64,000 nt of DNA from Streptomyces lincolnensis (GTDB taxonomy: Bacteria; Actinomycetota; Actinomycetes; Streptomycetales; Streptomycetaceae), in assembly GCF_001685355.1 (NCBI RefSeq), contig NZ_CP016438.1, positions 6,572,001 to 6,636,000 of the forward strand. Reading direction: 5' to 3'. A program made the position numbers and the translations under genes. Below the pieces are notes generated by a model. It did not search any database. It saw only the letters and a list, made by a program, of their open reading frames with translations, and had not been told where the DNA came from. Shown in pieces: positions 1-7,952 of this stretch (position 1 is the first letter of the stretch; the number at the start of each line of letters is the position of its first letter).

Positions 1-912
1 CGCCTCCACCTGGAGCCACGCGGCCGACGCGCCCTCGTCCAGCGCCCGGAGGGCCAACGCGGCCATCACCCGGGAGGCGAGCCCCTGTCGCCGGAGCGCG
101 GGATCCACTTCGACGGCGGCGAAACCGGCCCACCGCCCGTCCACGACACACCGCCCGATGGCGGCGGGTGCGCCCCCGTCCTCGGACGGCACCGTCGCGA
201 ACCACACCGAAGGCCCGCTCCCCAGCACCCGCAGCGCCACCTCGCTCACCCCCTTGCGCTGGTAGCGCGCGAGCCAGGCCTCGTCCGCCTCCCGGGACAG
301 CACCACCCCGGTGGCCCCGGCCCGGTCCGCGACGGGCGCCAGCCCTCCGGTCCACAGCTCCGCGGTCACCTCCCGCACCCACTCCCGGCGCTCCAGCTCC
401 GCGCACAACAGCTCCTGCGTGCCCTCGGCGCCGGTGGCGGTCTGCACCCGGGCGGGCAGACCACGATCGCCGTACCACCGCCGTACGACGGTGAGGGCCT
501 CGTCGAGGGGCAGCCCCGGGGCGCCGAGCGGCAGCACCGAGTTGGCCCGCCGGGTGAATCCGCCGGCGGCCCGCAGCTCCCACTCCCCGAGCCGTTCGCT
601 CTCCACCGGCCGCCAGGCCCGCGAGGCGACCGGGGCCAGTTCCGCGTACGAGGCCGCGGGACCCCGGCGACGGGCCGGCTCGGCGGGCACGACCTTGCCC
701 GCGACCAGCGCGGATTCCGGAATGCGGACGCTTCGGCCGTCCCGTCGCGTGATCAGCAGCACACCGTCGTCCCATGATGTGAGAACACCCACCGTGTCGG
801 TGAACTTCTCGTGCGTGACTCCAGGCTCCGTCAAGCGGCGGACGGAGACCCGTTTACCCACGTCAGCTGCGGAGATACGCACCTCAAGGCGTCCCGTCAC
901 AGAGATTTCCAC
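1..912 (-). CDS. GNAT-family N-acetyltransferase, C-terminus cut by window edge
   Basis: The reading frame opens with GTG at 912 and runs without a stop to base 1, giving 304 codons. The part nearest the edge carries the acetyl-CoA pyrophosphate-binding loop RRQGLA followed by a helix and the strand AWLQVEA, the typical end of the GNAT fold, so only the last C-terminal strands are missing. The N-terminal part, beginning VEISVTGRLEVRISAADVGK, is a small beta domain seen in actinobacterial members of this type. The substrate cannot be inferred. It is divergent from fdxA, with about 140 bases between the two starts to hold both promoters. Family confident, function open. Confidence 0.85.
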   Translation of the reverse strand, partial: MEISVTGRLEVRISAADVGKRVSVRRLTEPGVTHEKFTDTVGVLTSWDDGVLLITRRDGRSVRIPESALVAGKVVPAEPARRRGPAASYAELAPVASRAWRPVESERLGEWELRAAGGFTRRANSVLPLGAPGLPLDEALTVVRRWYGDRGLPARVQTATGAEGTQELLCAELERREWVREVTAELWTGGLAPVADRAGATGVVLSREADEAWLARYQRKGVSEVALRVLGSGPSVWFATVPSEDGGAPAAIGRCVVDGRWAGFAAVEVDPALRRQGLASRVMAALALRALDEGASAAWLQVEA

Positions 913-1053
913 AGGTCAGTTCACCCCTCCTGTTCGGATCATGCCCAGGAACGGAGATACTAGGGGCGGGCATCGACGACGCCGCGCTCCCGCGCGCGAG
1001 GCGGCGGAAGCCTGAGGAGGCCCGCCAGCGCCCTATCGAGGAGGAACGACAGC

Positions 1054-1371
1054 GTGACCTACGTCATCGCGCAGCCTTGTGTCGACGTGAAGGACAAGGC
1101 CTGCATCGAGGAGTGCCCGGTCGACTGCATCTACGAGGGCTCCCGGTCCTTGTACATCCACCCGGACGAATGCGTCGACTGTGGCGCCTGTGAGCCGGTC
1201 TGCCCGGTTGAGGCGATCTTCTACGAGGACGACACCCCGGATGAGTGGAAGGACTACTACAAGGCGAACGTCGAGTTCTTCGACGAGCTCGGTTCGCCCG
1301 GTGGCGCCAGCAAGCTGGGTCTGATCGAGCGGGACCACCCGTTCATCGCCGCACTGCCGCCGCAGGCCTGA
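1054..1371 (+). CDS. fdxA: Seven-iron ferredoxin FdxA
   Basis: This is a 105-residue [3Fe-4S][4Fe-4S] ferredoxin, a soluble one-electron carrier. The eight cysteines at 9, 17, 21, 25, 40, 43, 46 and 50 match the Azotobacter FdI pattern. By analogy C9, C17 and C50 hold the 3Fe cluster, C21, C40, C43 and C46 hold the 4Fe cluster, and C25 is free. The long acidic C-terminal extension (about residues 60-105) is typical of actinobacterial FdxA. The start is GTG at 1054, preceded by GAGGAGG at 1038-1044. dapC follows about 110 bases downstream, the usual Streptomyces order. The redox partner (often a cytochrome P450 or a reductase) cannot be read from here. Confidence 0.96.
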   Translation: MTYVIAQPCVDVKDKACIEECPVDCIYEGSRSLYIHPDECVDCGACEPVCPVEAIFYEDDTPDEWKDYYKANVEFFDELGSPGGASKLGLIERDHPFIAALPPQA

Positions 1372-1482
1372 TCATCCGGCACCCCCAGGCGTGCCGCCTC
1401 GGTCCCGTACGGCCTGATCGCACCGATCACCCCGTACGGGACCGAGGCGTTTGCCGTACGACCCGAAAGTGAGCCCGACCGC

Positions 1483-2574
1483 GTGTCCGTAGTCTCCGAC
1501 CGCCTGCCCACCTTCCCCTGGGACAAGCTGGCGCCGTACAAGCAGAGGGCCGGCGCGCACCCCGGCGGCATCGTCGACCTGTCCGTCGGCACCCCCGTCG
1601 ACCCGGTCCCCGACCTGATCCAGAAGGCGCTCGTGGACGCGGCGGACTCCCCGGGCTACCCGACGGTCTGGGGCACTCCGGCGCTGCGCGACGCGATCAC
1701 GGGCTGGGTGGAGCGCCGGCTGGGCGCGCGCGAGGTCACCCACCGGCACGTGCTGCCGATCGTGGGTTCCAAGGAGCTCGTCGCGTGGCTCCCCACCCAG
1801 CTGGGCCTCGGCCCCGGCGACCGGGTCGCTTACCCGCGCCTGGCCTACCCGACCTACGAGGTGGGCGCCCGGCTGGCCCGCGCGCAGTACGAGGTCTACG
1901 ACGACCCGACGGAGCTGGACCCCGAGGGCCTGAAGCTGCTCTGGCTGAACTCCCCGTCGAACCCCACGGGCCGGGTCCTGTCCAAGGAGGACCTCACCCG
2001 GATCGTGGCCTGGGCCCGGTCGCACGGCATCCTGCTCTTCTCCGACGAGTGCTACCTGGAGCTGGGCTGGGAGGCCGACCCGGTCTCGGTCCTGCACCCG
2101 GACGTCAACGGCGGCTCGTACGACGGCATCGTGGCGGTCCACTCCCTGTCCAAGCGCTCGAACCTGGCCGGGTACCGCGCGGCCTTCCTGGCGGGCGACC
2201 CGGCCGTCCTGGCGCCCCTGCTGGAGATCCGCAAGCACGGCGGCATGATGACGCCGATGCCGACCCAGGCGGCCGTCGTGGCGGCCCTGGGCGACGACAC
2301 CCACGTCCGCGAACAGCGGGAGCGCTACGCCGCCCGCCGTGTCCTCCTGCGCGAGGCCCTGCTCTCCCACGGCTTCCGCATCGAGCACAGCGAGGCCAGC
2401 CTCTACCTCTGGGCCACCCGCGACGAGTCCTGCTGGGACACCGTCGCCCACCTCGCCGACCTCGGCATCCTGGTGGCCCCGGGCGACTTCTACGGCACGG
2501 CGGGCGACAGGTTCGTCCGCGTGGCCCTGACGGCTTCGGACGAGCGGGTCAGGGCGGCCGTGGACCGTCTGTGA
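1483..2574 (+). CDS. dapC: Succinyldiaminopimelate transaminase DapC
   Basis: A fold-type I PLP aminotransferase of 363 residues. It would convert N-succinyl-2-amino-6-ketopimelate and glutamate to N-succinyl-LL-diaminopimelate in lysine and peptidoglycan precursor synthesis. Visible landmarks are SPSNPTG (157-163), the PLP-contacting Asp188 in LLFSDECY and the Schiff-base Lys224 in HSLSKRSNLAGYR. The start is GTG at 1483. The next step's enzyme, dapE, lies 1.9 kb downstream on the same strand, and this pairing with fdxA upstream is standard in Streptomyces and supports DapC over other class I aminotransferases. Some actinobacterial annotations add glutamate-prephenate aminotransferase activity, which cannot be judged here. 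Confidence 0.92.
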   Translation: MSVVSDRLPTFPWDKLAPYKQRAGAHPGGIVDLSVGTPVDPVPDLIQKALVDAADSPGYPTVWGTPALRDAITGWVERRLGAREVTHRHVLPIVGSKELVAWLPTQLGLGPGDRVAYPRLAYPTYEVGARLARAQYEVYDDPTELDPEGLKLLWLNSPSNPTGRVLSKEDLTRIVAWARSHGILLFSDECYLELGWEADPVSVLHPDVNGGSYDGIVAVHSLSKRSNLAGYRAAFLAGDPAVLAPLLEIRKHGGMMTPMPTQAAVVAALGDDTHVREQRERYAARRVLLREALLSHGFRIEHSEASLYLWATRDESCWDTVAHLADLGILVAPGDFYGTAGDRFVRVALTASDERVRAAVDRL

Positions 2575-2618
2575 CCGTGCACTTTCTGTGATCGTGGGCA
2601 GGACTGCCCACGACACGA

Positions 2619-2654
2619 CGACGGGGCCCAGGGAGTGATCCCTGGGCCCCGTCG
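2619..2654. terminator. Perfect 16-bp stem-loop terminator between convergent genes
   Basis: Bases 2619-2634 are exactly complementary to 2639-2654 around a GTGA loop. It sits between the end of dapC (+) and the end of the secreted-protein gene (-), so it probably ends transcription from both sides. There is no long T-run, as is common for Streptomyces terminators. Confidence 0.85.
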
Positions 2655-2680
2655 CCGTGTAGCCGGGCTGTGAACCTGTG

Positions 2681-3130
2681 TCAGCCGAGCGGGAGGCTCT
2701 TGACCGGCAGCTGGTCGGCGGCCGGCAGCCCGCCCTTGGTCAGGGAGTCCGTCGGCAGTCCGCCCTTCGTCGCCGTGGACGTCGTGTCACCGACGATGTC
2801 ACCGGCCGAGCCCGCCGCGTCACCCGCCGTCTTCTGCGCCGCCGGCGTCGCCTTCTTCACGGCCTTGCCGCTGGTCTTGCCCGCGGCGGGCACCGCCTTC
2901 TGGACCGTCTTGCCGCCGGTCTCGCCCGCGGTTCCGGTCAGGTTCTGCGCGGCACCGTCGACGGTGTTGCCGACGCTCGCCCCGTCCAGGGCGGTCAGTC
3001 CGCCGAGGTTCGGGGTGGCCGGCAGCGAGGGGGCCGCACTGGCGGAGCCGGCCGCACCGACCCCGGCAGCCGCTCCCGCAGCGACGAGCAGCGCGGCACG
3101 GGCGATCCGTCGGGTCAGGGGGAGGGACAT
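2681..3130 (-). CDS. Small secreted Ala/Thr/Lys-rich protein
   Basis: A 149-residue protein with a clear Sec signal peptide: basic start MSLPLTRRIARAAL, a hydrophobic Ala/Gly core, and a likely cleavage after GSASA near residue 32. The mature part has no cysteine and is built of Ala, Gly, Thr, Lys and Pro with a loose repeat of the kind GGKTVQKA, SGKAVKKA, AAQKTAGDAAG, followed by two KGGLP units. It is likely an extracellular, flexible, lysine-bearing wall-associated protein. Streptomyces genomes carry similar proteins that databases name only by signal peptide or, misleadingly, as ATP-binding. The start ATG at 3130 is preceded by AAAGGAGC. A 15-base palindrome lies about 90 bases upstream. 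Function unknown. Confidence 0.8.
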   Translation of the reverse strand: MSLPLTRRIARAALLVAAGAAAGVGAAGSASAAPSLPATPNLGGLTALDGASVGNTVDGAAQNLTGTAGETGGKTVQKAVPAAGKTSGKAVKKATPAAQKTAGDAAGSAGDIVGDTTSTATKGGLPTDSLTKGGLPAADQLPVKSLPLG

Positions 3131-3439
3131 GGTGCTCCTTTGACGGAGGAAACGATCTCGGACGCAGTGACTACCGCTCGAAGCCCCGGAAGGTTGCGGC
3201 GGCCCAACGTAAAGAGTTGGTAATGCGTCGCATTATCAGCTGCGGATAAAATCGGGCAAAAAGCGCCCGGTTCGGCCGTCCGTCGAATGCTTGCAGCCCT
3301 GTGTTTTCAAGGGTTCCGGCGGATACGGGAGTGACAGGGCGAAAACCTGCGCACACCCGCGCCCGAATCCGCCGGACGTAGCCCGTCCGGGTGACCTCCC
3401 GTACGGCTGCCCGAACTGCTGCTCGTACTCCTGCCCGTA
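3131..3439. other. Intergenic stretch with a palindromic element
   Basis: No gene is supported in these 309 bases. They hold the upstream region of the secreted-protein gene, with the exact palindrome TAATGCG-T-CGCATTA at 3221-3235 beside a second inverted repeat, CCAAC/GTTGG (3204-3208 and 3216-3220). The rest is the downstream region of the 3440-4417 gene. A Cys-rich plus-strand frame starting at 3291 crosses into that gene in antisense and is not believed. Confidence 0.5.
3221..3235. promoter_or_regulatory. Palindromic operator-like site
   Basis: TAATGCG and CGCATTA flank a single T as a perfect inverted repeat, unusually AT-containing for this DNA. It lies 91 bases upstream of the start at 3130 and so could bind a dimeric regulator of the secreted-protein gene. 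The binding protein is unknown. Confidence 0.35.
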
Positions 3440-4417
3440 CTACTGCGCCGTCACGATGCGGACGGCGCCCGTGTTCCGCTCCGCCCCCGCGGTCCCGGCC
3501 CCCGTGCCGGTCGGGCGCCACTGGCTGTCGGTGTTCCCGGCCGTCCACTGCCGCCCGGCGTACGTGACCCGCTCGATGCGCAGCGCGGAGGCGTTGGCCA
3601 CCGCCCAGTGCGCCAGCTGCCAGCCGCGCTGTTCCAGGGTGCGGCCGGAGCCGGGGGTGGTGTCGGCGGTCACGGGCAGCGTCACGGTCCGCCCGTCACC
3701 CGCGTCCGCGGAGGGTGCCGGCGACTCCGCGGCACCCACCTCGGCGGCGGCCGTGTCCAGCACGTCCCGCCCGAAGTCCCGTACGAGGGCGGAGCGCACC
3801 GCGTCCGCACCGGCGGCCTGCGCGGTGCCCGGGCGCCCGGCGCAGGTCAGTGTGGCCGCCGACTCCCCGGTGAGGGCGGCGGCGAGCAGCGTGGCGTCCG
3901 GCTCGTGCTTCGCGTACGCCGTCGGGAAGCCGCTGCGCTGCACCCGCTGTGCGGCCACGGTCAGCGGAAGGTCCTGGTAGTCGCGGACCTTGGCGAGGTG
4001 CTCGTAGAAGAGGTTCGCCGAGTACGTCGGGTCCATGATCTCCTTCGGCGTGCCCCAGCCCTGCGAGGGCCGCTGCTGGAACAGGCCGAGCGAGTCACGG
4101 TCGCCGTGGCTGATGTTGCGCAGCGCCGACTCCTGGAGCGCGGTGGCCAGCGCGATCGTCACGGCCCGCTCCGGCATCCCGCGCCCGGTGCCGACGGCGG
4201 CGATCGTCGCCGCGTTCACCGCCTGCTCGGGCGTGAACTCGTACGTCTTGCCCGCTCCCGTGCCCGAGACGACTCTGCATCCCGGGGCACCTCCTCCGCC
4301 CGTCACGTACTGAACCACCAGGTAACCGGCGACAGCGCACAGGACCACGAAGGCCGCCCCGCAACGGAAGAGGCGGCCACGACGCTTGGAAGGAGGGGAC
4401 TGCTCTGGCATCCGCAC
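3440..4417 (-). CDS. Membrane-anchored lysozyme-like hypothetical protein
   Basis: A 325-residue protein with a basic cytoplasmic start, one transmembrane anchor at about 18-38 (FRCGAAFVVLCAVAGYLVVQ) and an outside domain. The segment around residues 65-150 (AVNAATIAAVG, ALATALQESALRN, DSLGLFQQRPSQGWG) resembles the lysozyme/transglycosylase-like fold seen in actinobacterial 'heavy metal transporter'-named and resuscitation-type proteins: the Glu in LQESAL is placed like the catalytic Glu of soluble transglycosylases, and GLFQQRP resembles their Gly-Leu-Phe-Gln motif. A role in wall remodelling is an inference. The start is GTG at 4417, with ATG at 4411 as alternative. It is divergent from dapE. 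Confidence 0.7.
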   Translation of the reverse strand: MRMPEQSPPSKRRGRLFRCGAAFVVLCAVAGYLVVQYVTGGGGAPGCRVVSGTGAGKTYEFTPEQAVNAATIAAVGTGRGMPERAVTIALATALQESALRNISHGDRDSLGLFQQRPSQGWGTPKEIMDPTYSANLFYEHLAKVRDYQDLPLTVAAQRVQRSGFPTAYAKHEPDATLLAAALTGESAATLTCAGRPGTAQAAGADAVRSALVRDFGRDVLDTAAAEVGAAESPAPSADAGDGRTVTLPVTADTTPGSGRTLEQRGWQLAHWAVANASALRIERVTYAGRQWTAGNTDSQWRPTGTGAGTAGAERNTGAVRIVTAQ

Positions 4418-4494
4418 AAGATACTGGAGAGTACGGAGTCAGGTGCGCCGGGTGGGAAAGTCGGTGCCCAGTGACGGGCATTAGGGTCGGCAGT

Positions 4495-5574
4495 ATGGCT
4501 GACACCCCCCTTGACCTCACCCTGGACGCCGCGCGGCTGACCGCGCAGCTCGTCGACTTCCCCTCCGTGAGCGGCACCGAGAAGCCCCTCGCGGACGCGA
4601 TCGAGACCGCGCTGCGCGCCCTTCCGCATCTGACGGTCGACCGGTACGGCAACAACGTCGTGGCCCGGACGAACCTCGGCCGTCCGGAGCGGGTCATCCT
4701 CGCCGGCCATATCGACACCGTCCCCATCGCGGCCAACGTCCCCTCCCGGCTGGACGACGAGGGGTACCTGTGGGGGTGCGGCACCTGCGACATGAAGTCC
4801 GGGGTGGCGGTGCAGCTGCGCATCGCGGCGACCGTGCCGTCCCCGAACCGCGACCTCACCTTCGTGTTCTACGACAACGAGGAGGTCACCGCGGACCTCA
4901 ACGGCCTCAAGCACCTGTCGGAGGCTCATCCGCAGTGGCTGGAGGGCGACTTCGCGGTCCTGCTGGAGCCGACCAACAACCAGGTCGAGGGCGGCTGTCA
5001 GGGCACTCTCAGGATGTTCCTGAAGTTCACGGGCGAGCGGGCGCACTCCGCGCGCGCGTGGATGGGCTCCAACGCCATCCACGCCGCCGCGCCGGTCCTC
5101 GCCAAGCTCGCCGCGTACGTGCCGCGCAAGCCGGTCGTGGACGGCCTGGAGTTCCACGAGGGCCTCAACGCCGTACGCATCGAGGGCGGTGTCGCCACCA
5201 ACGTCATCCCGGACGCCTGCACGGTCGTCGTCAACTTCCGTTACGCGCCCGACCGCAGCGAGGAGGAGGCCGAGGCATTCGTGCGGGAGTACTTCGCGGA
5301 CTGCGGCGTCGACGAGTTCGTCGTCGACGACCACACCGGCGGCGCCCGCCCCGGCCTGAACCACCCGGCCGCGCAGGCCTTCATGGCGGCCGTCGGCGGC
5401 GAGGCCTTCCCCAAGTTCGGCTGGACGGACGTGGCCCGCTTCAGCTCGCTGGGCGTGCCCGCGGTGAACTACAGCCCGGGGGAGCCGCTGCTGGCCCACA
5501 AGGTCGACGAGCGGGTGAAGGCGTCCCTGATCCCGGTGGCCGAGGAGCGCCTCAAGGCGTGGCTGACGTCATGA
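4495..5574 (+). CDS. dapE: Succinyl-diaminopimelate desuccinylase DapE
   Basis: An M20-family dizinc hydrolase of 359 residues that releases succinate from N-succinyl-LL-diaminopimelate, giving LL-DAP. Metal-site motifs are visible: GHIDTVP (His72, Asp74), CDMKSGVA (Asp99) and the catalytic/bridging Glu pair in YDNEEV (129-130). The ATG at 4495 is chosen because the family starts near here. An upstream in-frame start at 4471 would only add eight residues. No clear ribosome site precedes 4495. Instead TAGGGT (4482-4487), a plausible -10 box, ends 7 bases before the ATG, so a leaderless message is possible. It works with dapC upstream. Confidence 0.93.
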   Translation: MADTPLDLTLDAARLTAQLVDFPSVSGTEKPLADAIETALRALPHLTVDRYGNNVVARTNLGRPERVILAGHIDTVPIAANVPSRLDDEGYLWGCGTCDMKSGVAVQLRIAATVPSPNRDLTFVFYDNEEVTADLNGLKHLSEAHPQWLEGDFAVLLEPTNNQVEGGCQGTLRMFLKFTGERAHSARAWMGSNAIHAAAPVLAKLAAYVPRKPVVDGLEFHEGLNAVRIEGGVATNVIPDACTVVVNFRYAPDRSEEEAEAFVREYFADCGVDEFVVDDHTGGARPGLNHPAAQAFMAAVGGEAFPKFGWTDVARFSSLGVPAVNYSPGEPLLAHKVDERVKASLIPVAEERLKAWLTS

Positions 5575-5708
5575 TCCCGGATTGATCTCGGGGTGATCCC
5601 GGCGGGTGTGTGTGACGGCGCTTCATGGCGGACATGCCTATGTCCCCCGTCCGTAACCCGCGTGGATCTAGGCTGAAGTCGAAAGACCCGAAAGCGGAGG
5701 GAGCGCAC

Positions 5709-6467
5709 ATGGCTACAGGCAACCCGGAGGGCGCGCAGCAGCCACCGGAGGAGAAGCGCCTGGGACCGGTCCTCCGCAGGCGCGGCCAGGTCCAGGCGAG
5801 CACGACCGACCAGCGGCTGCTGGACGCGGGCGGCCCGTCCGACTGGGTCCACACCGACCCCTGGCGCGTCCTGCGCATCCAGTCCGAGTTCATCGAGGGC
5901 TTCGGCACGCTCGCCGAACTCCCGCCCGCCATCAGCGTGTTCGGCTCGGCGCGGACACCGGCGGACTCACCCGAGTACGAAGCGGGCGTACGGCTCGGCC
6001 GCGGCCTGGTCGAAGCGGGCTTCGCCGTCATCACCGGCGGCGGTCCCGGCGCCATGGAGGCCGCCAACAAGGGCGCCTGCGAGGCGCAGGGCATCTCCGT
6101 CGGCCTCGGCATCGAGCTCCCCTTCGAGCAGGGGCTCAACCCCTACGTCGACATCGGGCTCAACTTCCGGTACTTCTTTGTGCGAAAAATGATGTTTGTC
6201 AAGTACGCACAAGGCTTCGTGGTGCTGCCTGGCGGCCTCGGCACCCTCGACGAACTCTTCGAGGCCCTCACCCTCGTCCAGACCCAGAAGGTCACCCGCT
6301 TCCCCATCGTCCTCTTCGGCAGCGAGTACTGGGGCGGCCTCATCGACTGGCTCAAGAACACCCTGATCGCCCAGGGCAAGGCCTCCGAGAAGGACCTGCT
6401 CCTCTTCCACGTCACGGACGACGTGGACGAGGCGGTGGCGTTGGTGTCCAAGGAGGCGGGGCGCTAG
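5709..6467 (+). CDS. LOG-family (TIGR00730) Rossmann-fold protein
   Basis: A 252-residue protein with the LOG signature: GGGPGAMEAAN at 110-120 and PGGLGTLDE at 174-182. Family members hydrolyse nucleoside monophosphates, and some release cytokinin bases (LONELY GUY, Mtb Rv1205). The first 60 residues, including PWRVLRIQSEFIEGFG, are the usual actinobacterial extension. The start is ATG at 5709, preceded by GGAGGGAG at 5697-5704. An upstream frame start at 5625 lacks support. It follows dapE and precedes the folP homologue on the opposite strand, the arrangement also seen in Mycobacterium. The real substrate in Streptomyces is not known to me. Confidence 0.85.
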   Translation: MATGNPEGAQQPPEEKRLGPVLRRRGQVQASTTDQRLLDAGGPSDWVHTDPWRVLRIQSEFIEGFGTLAELPPAISVFGSARTPADSPEYEAGVRLGRGLVEAGFAVITGGGPGAMEAANKGACEAQGISVGLGIELPFEQGLNPYVDIGLNFRYFFVRKMMFVKYAQGFVVLPGGLGTLDELFEALTLVQTQKVTRFPIVLFGSEYWGGLIDWLKNTLIAQGKASEKDLLLFHVTDDVDEAVALVSKEAGR

Positions 6468-6482
6468 CGCGGGGCATCCATG

Positions 6483-6552
6483 AACGCCGGACGGGCTGAA
6501 AAATCCAGCCCCTCCGGCGTTTGAGGAGCGGGGTCTGGGGCGGAGCCCCAGA
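6483..6552. repeat. Streptomyces-type dispersed repeat acting as double hairpin terminator
   Basis: Two adjoining inverted repeats lie between the convergent LOG and folP genes. The first pairs 6483-6498 with 6506-6521 (AACGCCGG..GGGCTG against CAGCCC..CCGGCGTT, with a small internal mismatch). The second pairs TCTGGGGC (6534-6541) with GCCCCAGA (6545-6552) around GGA. The linking GAGGAGCGGGGTCTGGGG is a sequence I recall as common between Streptomyces genes, so this is both a repetitive element and a likely bidirectional terminator. Confidence 0.7.
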
Positions 6553-6590
6553 AAGATGGGACGGGTAGGGGCGGCGGGGGCGAGAAAGGC

Positions 6591-7451
6591 CTACGCCAGC
6601 CCCCGCCGGGCGACAGCCGGAGGCCGATGCCCAGCGATGGAAGCCACCATGTCCAGCACCTGCCGCGTCTCGGCGACCTCATGCACCCGGTACACCTGCG
6701 CCCCCAGCCACGCCGACACAGCCGTCGTCGCCAGCGTCCCCACCACCCGCTCCTTCACCGGCTTGTCCAACGTCTCCCCCACGAAGTCCTTGTTGGACAG
6801 CGACACCAACACCGGCCACCCCGTCTCCACCATCTCCCCGAGCCGTCGAGTCGCCTCCAGACTGTGCCGCGTGTTCTTCCCGAAGTCGTGCCCGGGATCG
6901 ATCAGCACCGACTCCCGCGGCACCCCGAGCGACACGGCCCGCTCGGCCAGCCCCACCGTCACCCGCAGGATGTCGGCCATGACGTCGTCGTACGTCACCC
7001 GGTGCGGCCGGGTCCGCGGCTCCGCACCACCCGCGTGCGTGCACACCAGCCCCACCCCGTACCGCGCGGCGACCTCCGCGAGACCCGGATCCACCCCACC
7101 CCACGCGTCGTTCAGCAGATCCGCCCCGGCCTCGCACACCGCCTCACCGACCGAGGCCCGCCAGGTGTCCACGCTGATGACGACATCGGGGAAGCGCCGC
7201 CGCACCTCGGCCACGAAACCGACGGTCCGCCGCGCCTCCTCCTCGGCGGACACCTCCTCGCCCGGTCCGGCCTTGACCCCGCCGATGTCGATGACGGCGG
7301 CGCCCTCGGCCACCGCCTGCTCCACGCGCGCGAGGGCGGGCTCGTCGCGGAAGGTCGCCCCCTGGTCGTAGAAGGAGTCGGGGGTGCGGTTCACGATCGC
7401 CATGATCACCGGCTCATGAGCGCCGAATTCACGCCTGCCCAGCCTGAGCAT
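6591..7451 (-). CDS. folP2: Dihydropteroate synthase homologue (FolP2-like)
   Basis: A TIM-barrel protein of 286 residues in the dihydropteroate synthase family, with IVNRTPDSF (19-27), SVDTWR, the pterin-site Asn in LLNDAWGG, DPGHDFGKN, SNKDF and RVHEV. However, where true DHPS has DIGGESTRPG, this protein has DIGGVKAGPG (55-64), losing the Ser-Thr-Arg loop that positions pABA and pyrophosphate. The mycobacterial paralogue FolP2 (Rv1207) sits in the same neighbourhood and has been reported not to act as a DHPS. The name therefore reflects orthology, not proven folate synthesis. ATG at 7451 with GAGG upstream is preferred; GTG at 7466 is the alternative. Confidence 0.82.
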   Translation of the reverse strand: MLRLGRREFGAHEPVIMAIVNRTPDSFYDQGATFRDEPALARVEQAVAEGAAVIDIGGVKAGPGEEVSAEEEARRTVGFVAEVRRRFPDVVISVDTWRASVGEAVCEAGADLLNDAWGGVDPGLAEVAARYGVGLVCTHAGGAEPRTRPHRVTYDDVMADILRVTVGLAERAVSLGVPRESVLIDPGHDFGKNTRHSLEATRRLGEMVETGWPVLVSLSNKDFVGETLDKPVKERVVGTLATTAVSAWLGAQVYRVHEVAETRQVLDMVASIAGHRPPAVARRGLA

Positions 7452-7598
7452 CCCCTGCGACCTCACTTCGTACGTCCCGCGTCTTCGGCGTCTGTGACCG
7501 CCTGCGACCCTAACTGTCAGACTCGCATGGCACGATCGGACCCTGACACATCCGACGCCGGCGGCCGGCCGCCGGCACCGACCATGGGGACCTCAGCG

Positions 7599-7952
7599 AT
7601 GGTTATGTTCTTGTTCCTGGTCATCGCACTCGCGGTCGTGGTCGCCGCGGTGACGCTCGCCGTGGTGGGCGGCGGCGAGGGCGACGGTCCGCTGCCCGAG
7701 GTGGCCCCCGAGCAGCTCCAGGACCCGCTGCCCCCGGACCGCCCGGTCAACCGCGCGGACATCGAGAGCCTGCGCTTCCCGCTCGCCGCCCGCGGCTACC
7801 GCATGGCGGACGTCGACGACGCCCTCGGCCGCCTCGGCGCGGAACTCGCCGAGCGGGACGCCCGTATCGCCGACCTGGAGTCCGCCCTGGCCGGCGCACG
7901 GACCGCGGCCCACCTCTCCATGGAGAAGCAAGCCGAGGAGGACCACCAGTGA
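7599..7952 (+). CDS. Small membrane-anchored DivIVA-domain protein
   Basis: 117 residues: an N-terminal transmembrane segment (about 2-22, VMFLFLVIALAVVVAAVTLA), a proline/acidic linker, then RFPLAARGYRMADVDDALGRL, which is the DivIVA-like N-terminal module (Gly-Tyr plus VDDAL helix), and a short coiled coil. Mycobacterial Rv1209 has the same form and the same neighbours. It may help localise cell-wall growth proteins, but this is inference. The start at ATG 7599 has GGGGA 8 bases upstream. ATG at 7584 is a less likely alternative. Its stop overlaps the tag start (GTGA), so the two are translationally coupled. Confidence 0.8.
   Translation: MVMFLFLVIALAVVVAAVTLAVVGGGEGDGPLPEVAPEQLQDPLPPDRPVNRADIESLRFPLAARGYRMADVDDALGRLGAELAERDARIADLESALAGARTAAHLSMEKQAEEDHQ

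Noticed and set aside
3291..3980. Plus-strand frame with a Cys/Tyr-rich start that looked like a metal-binding peptide
   Set aside because: It runs into the antisense of the 3440-4417 membrane-protein gene, has no ribosome site and no plausible domain.
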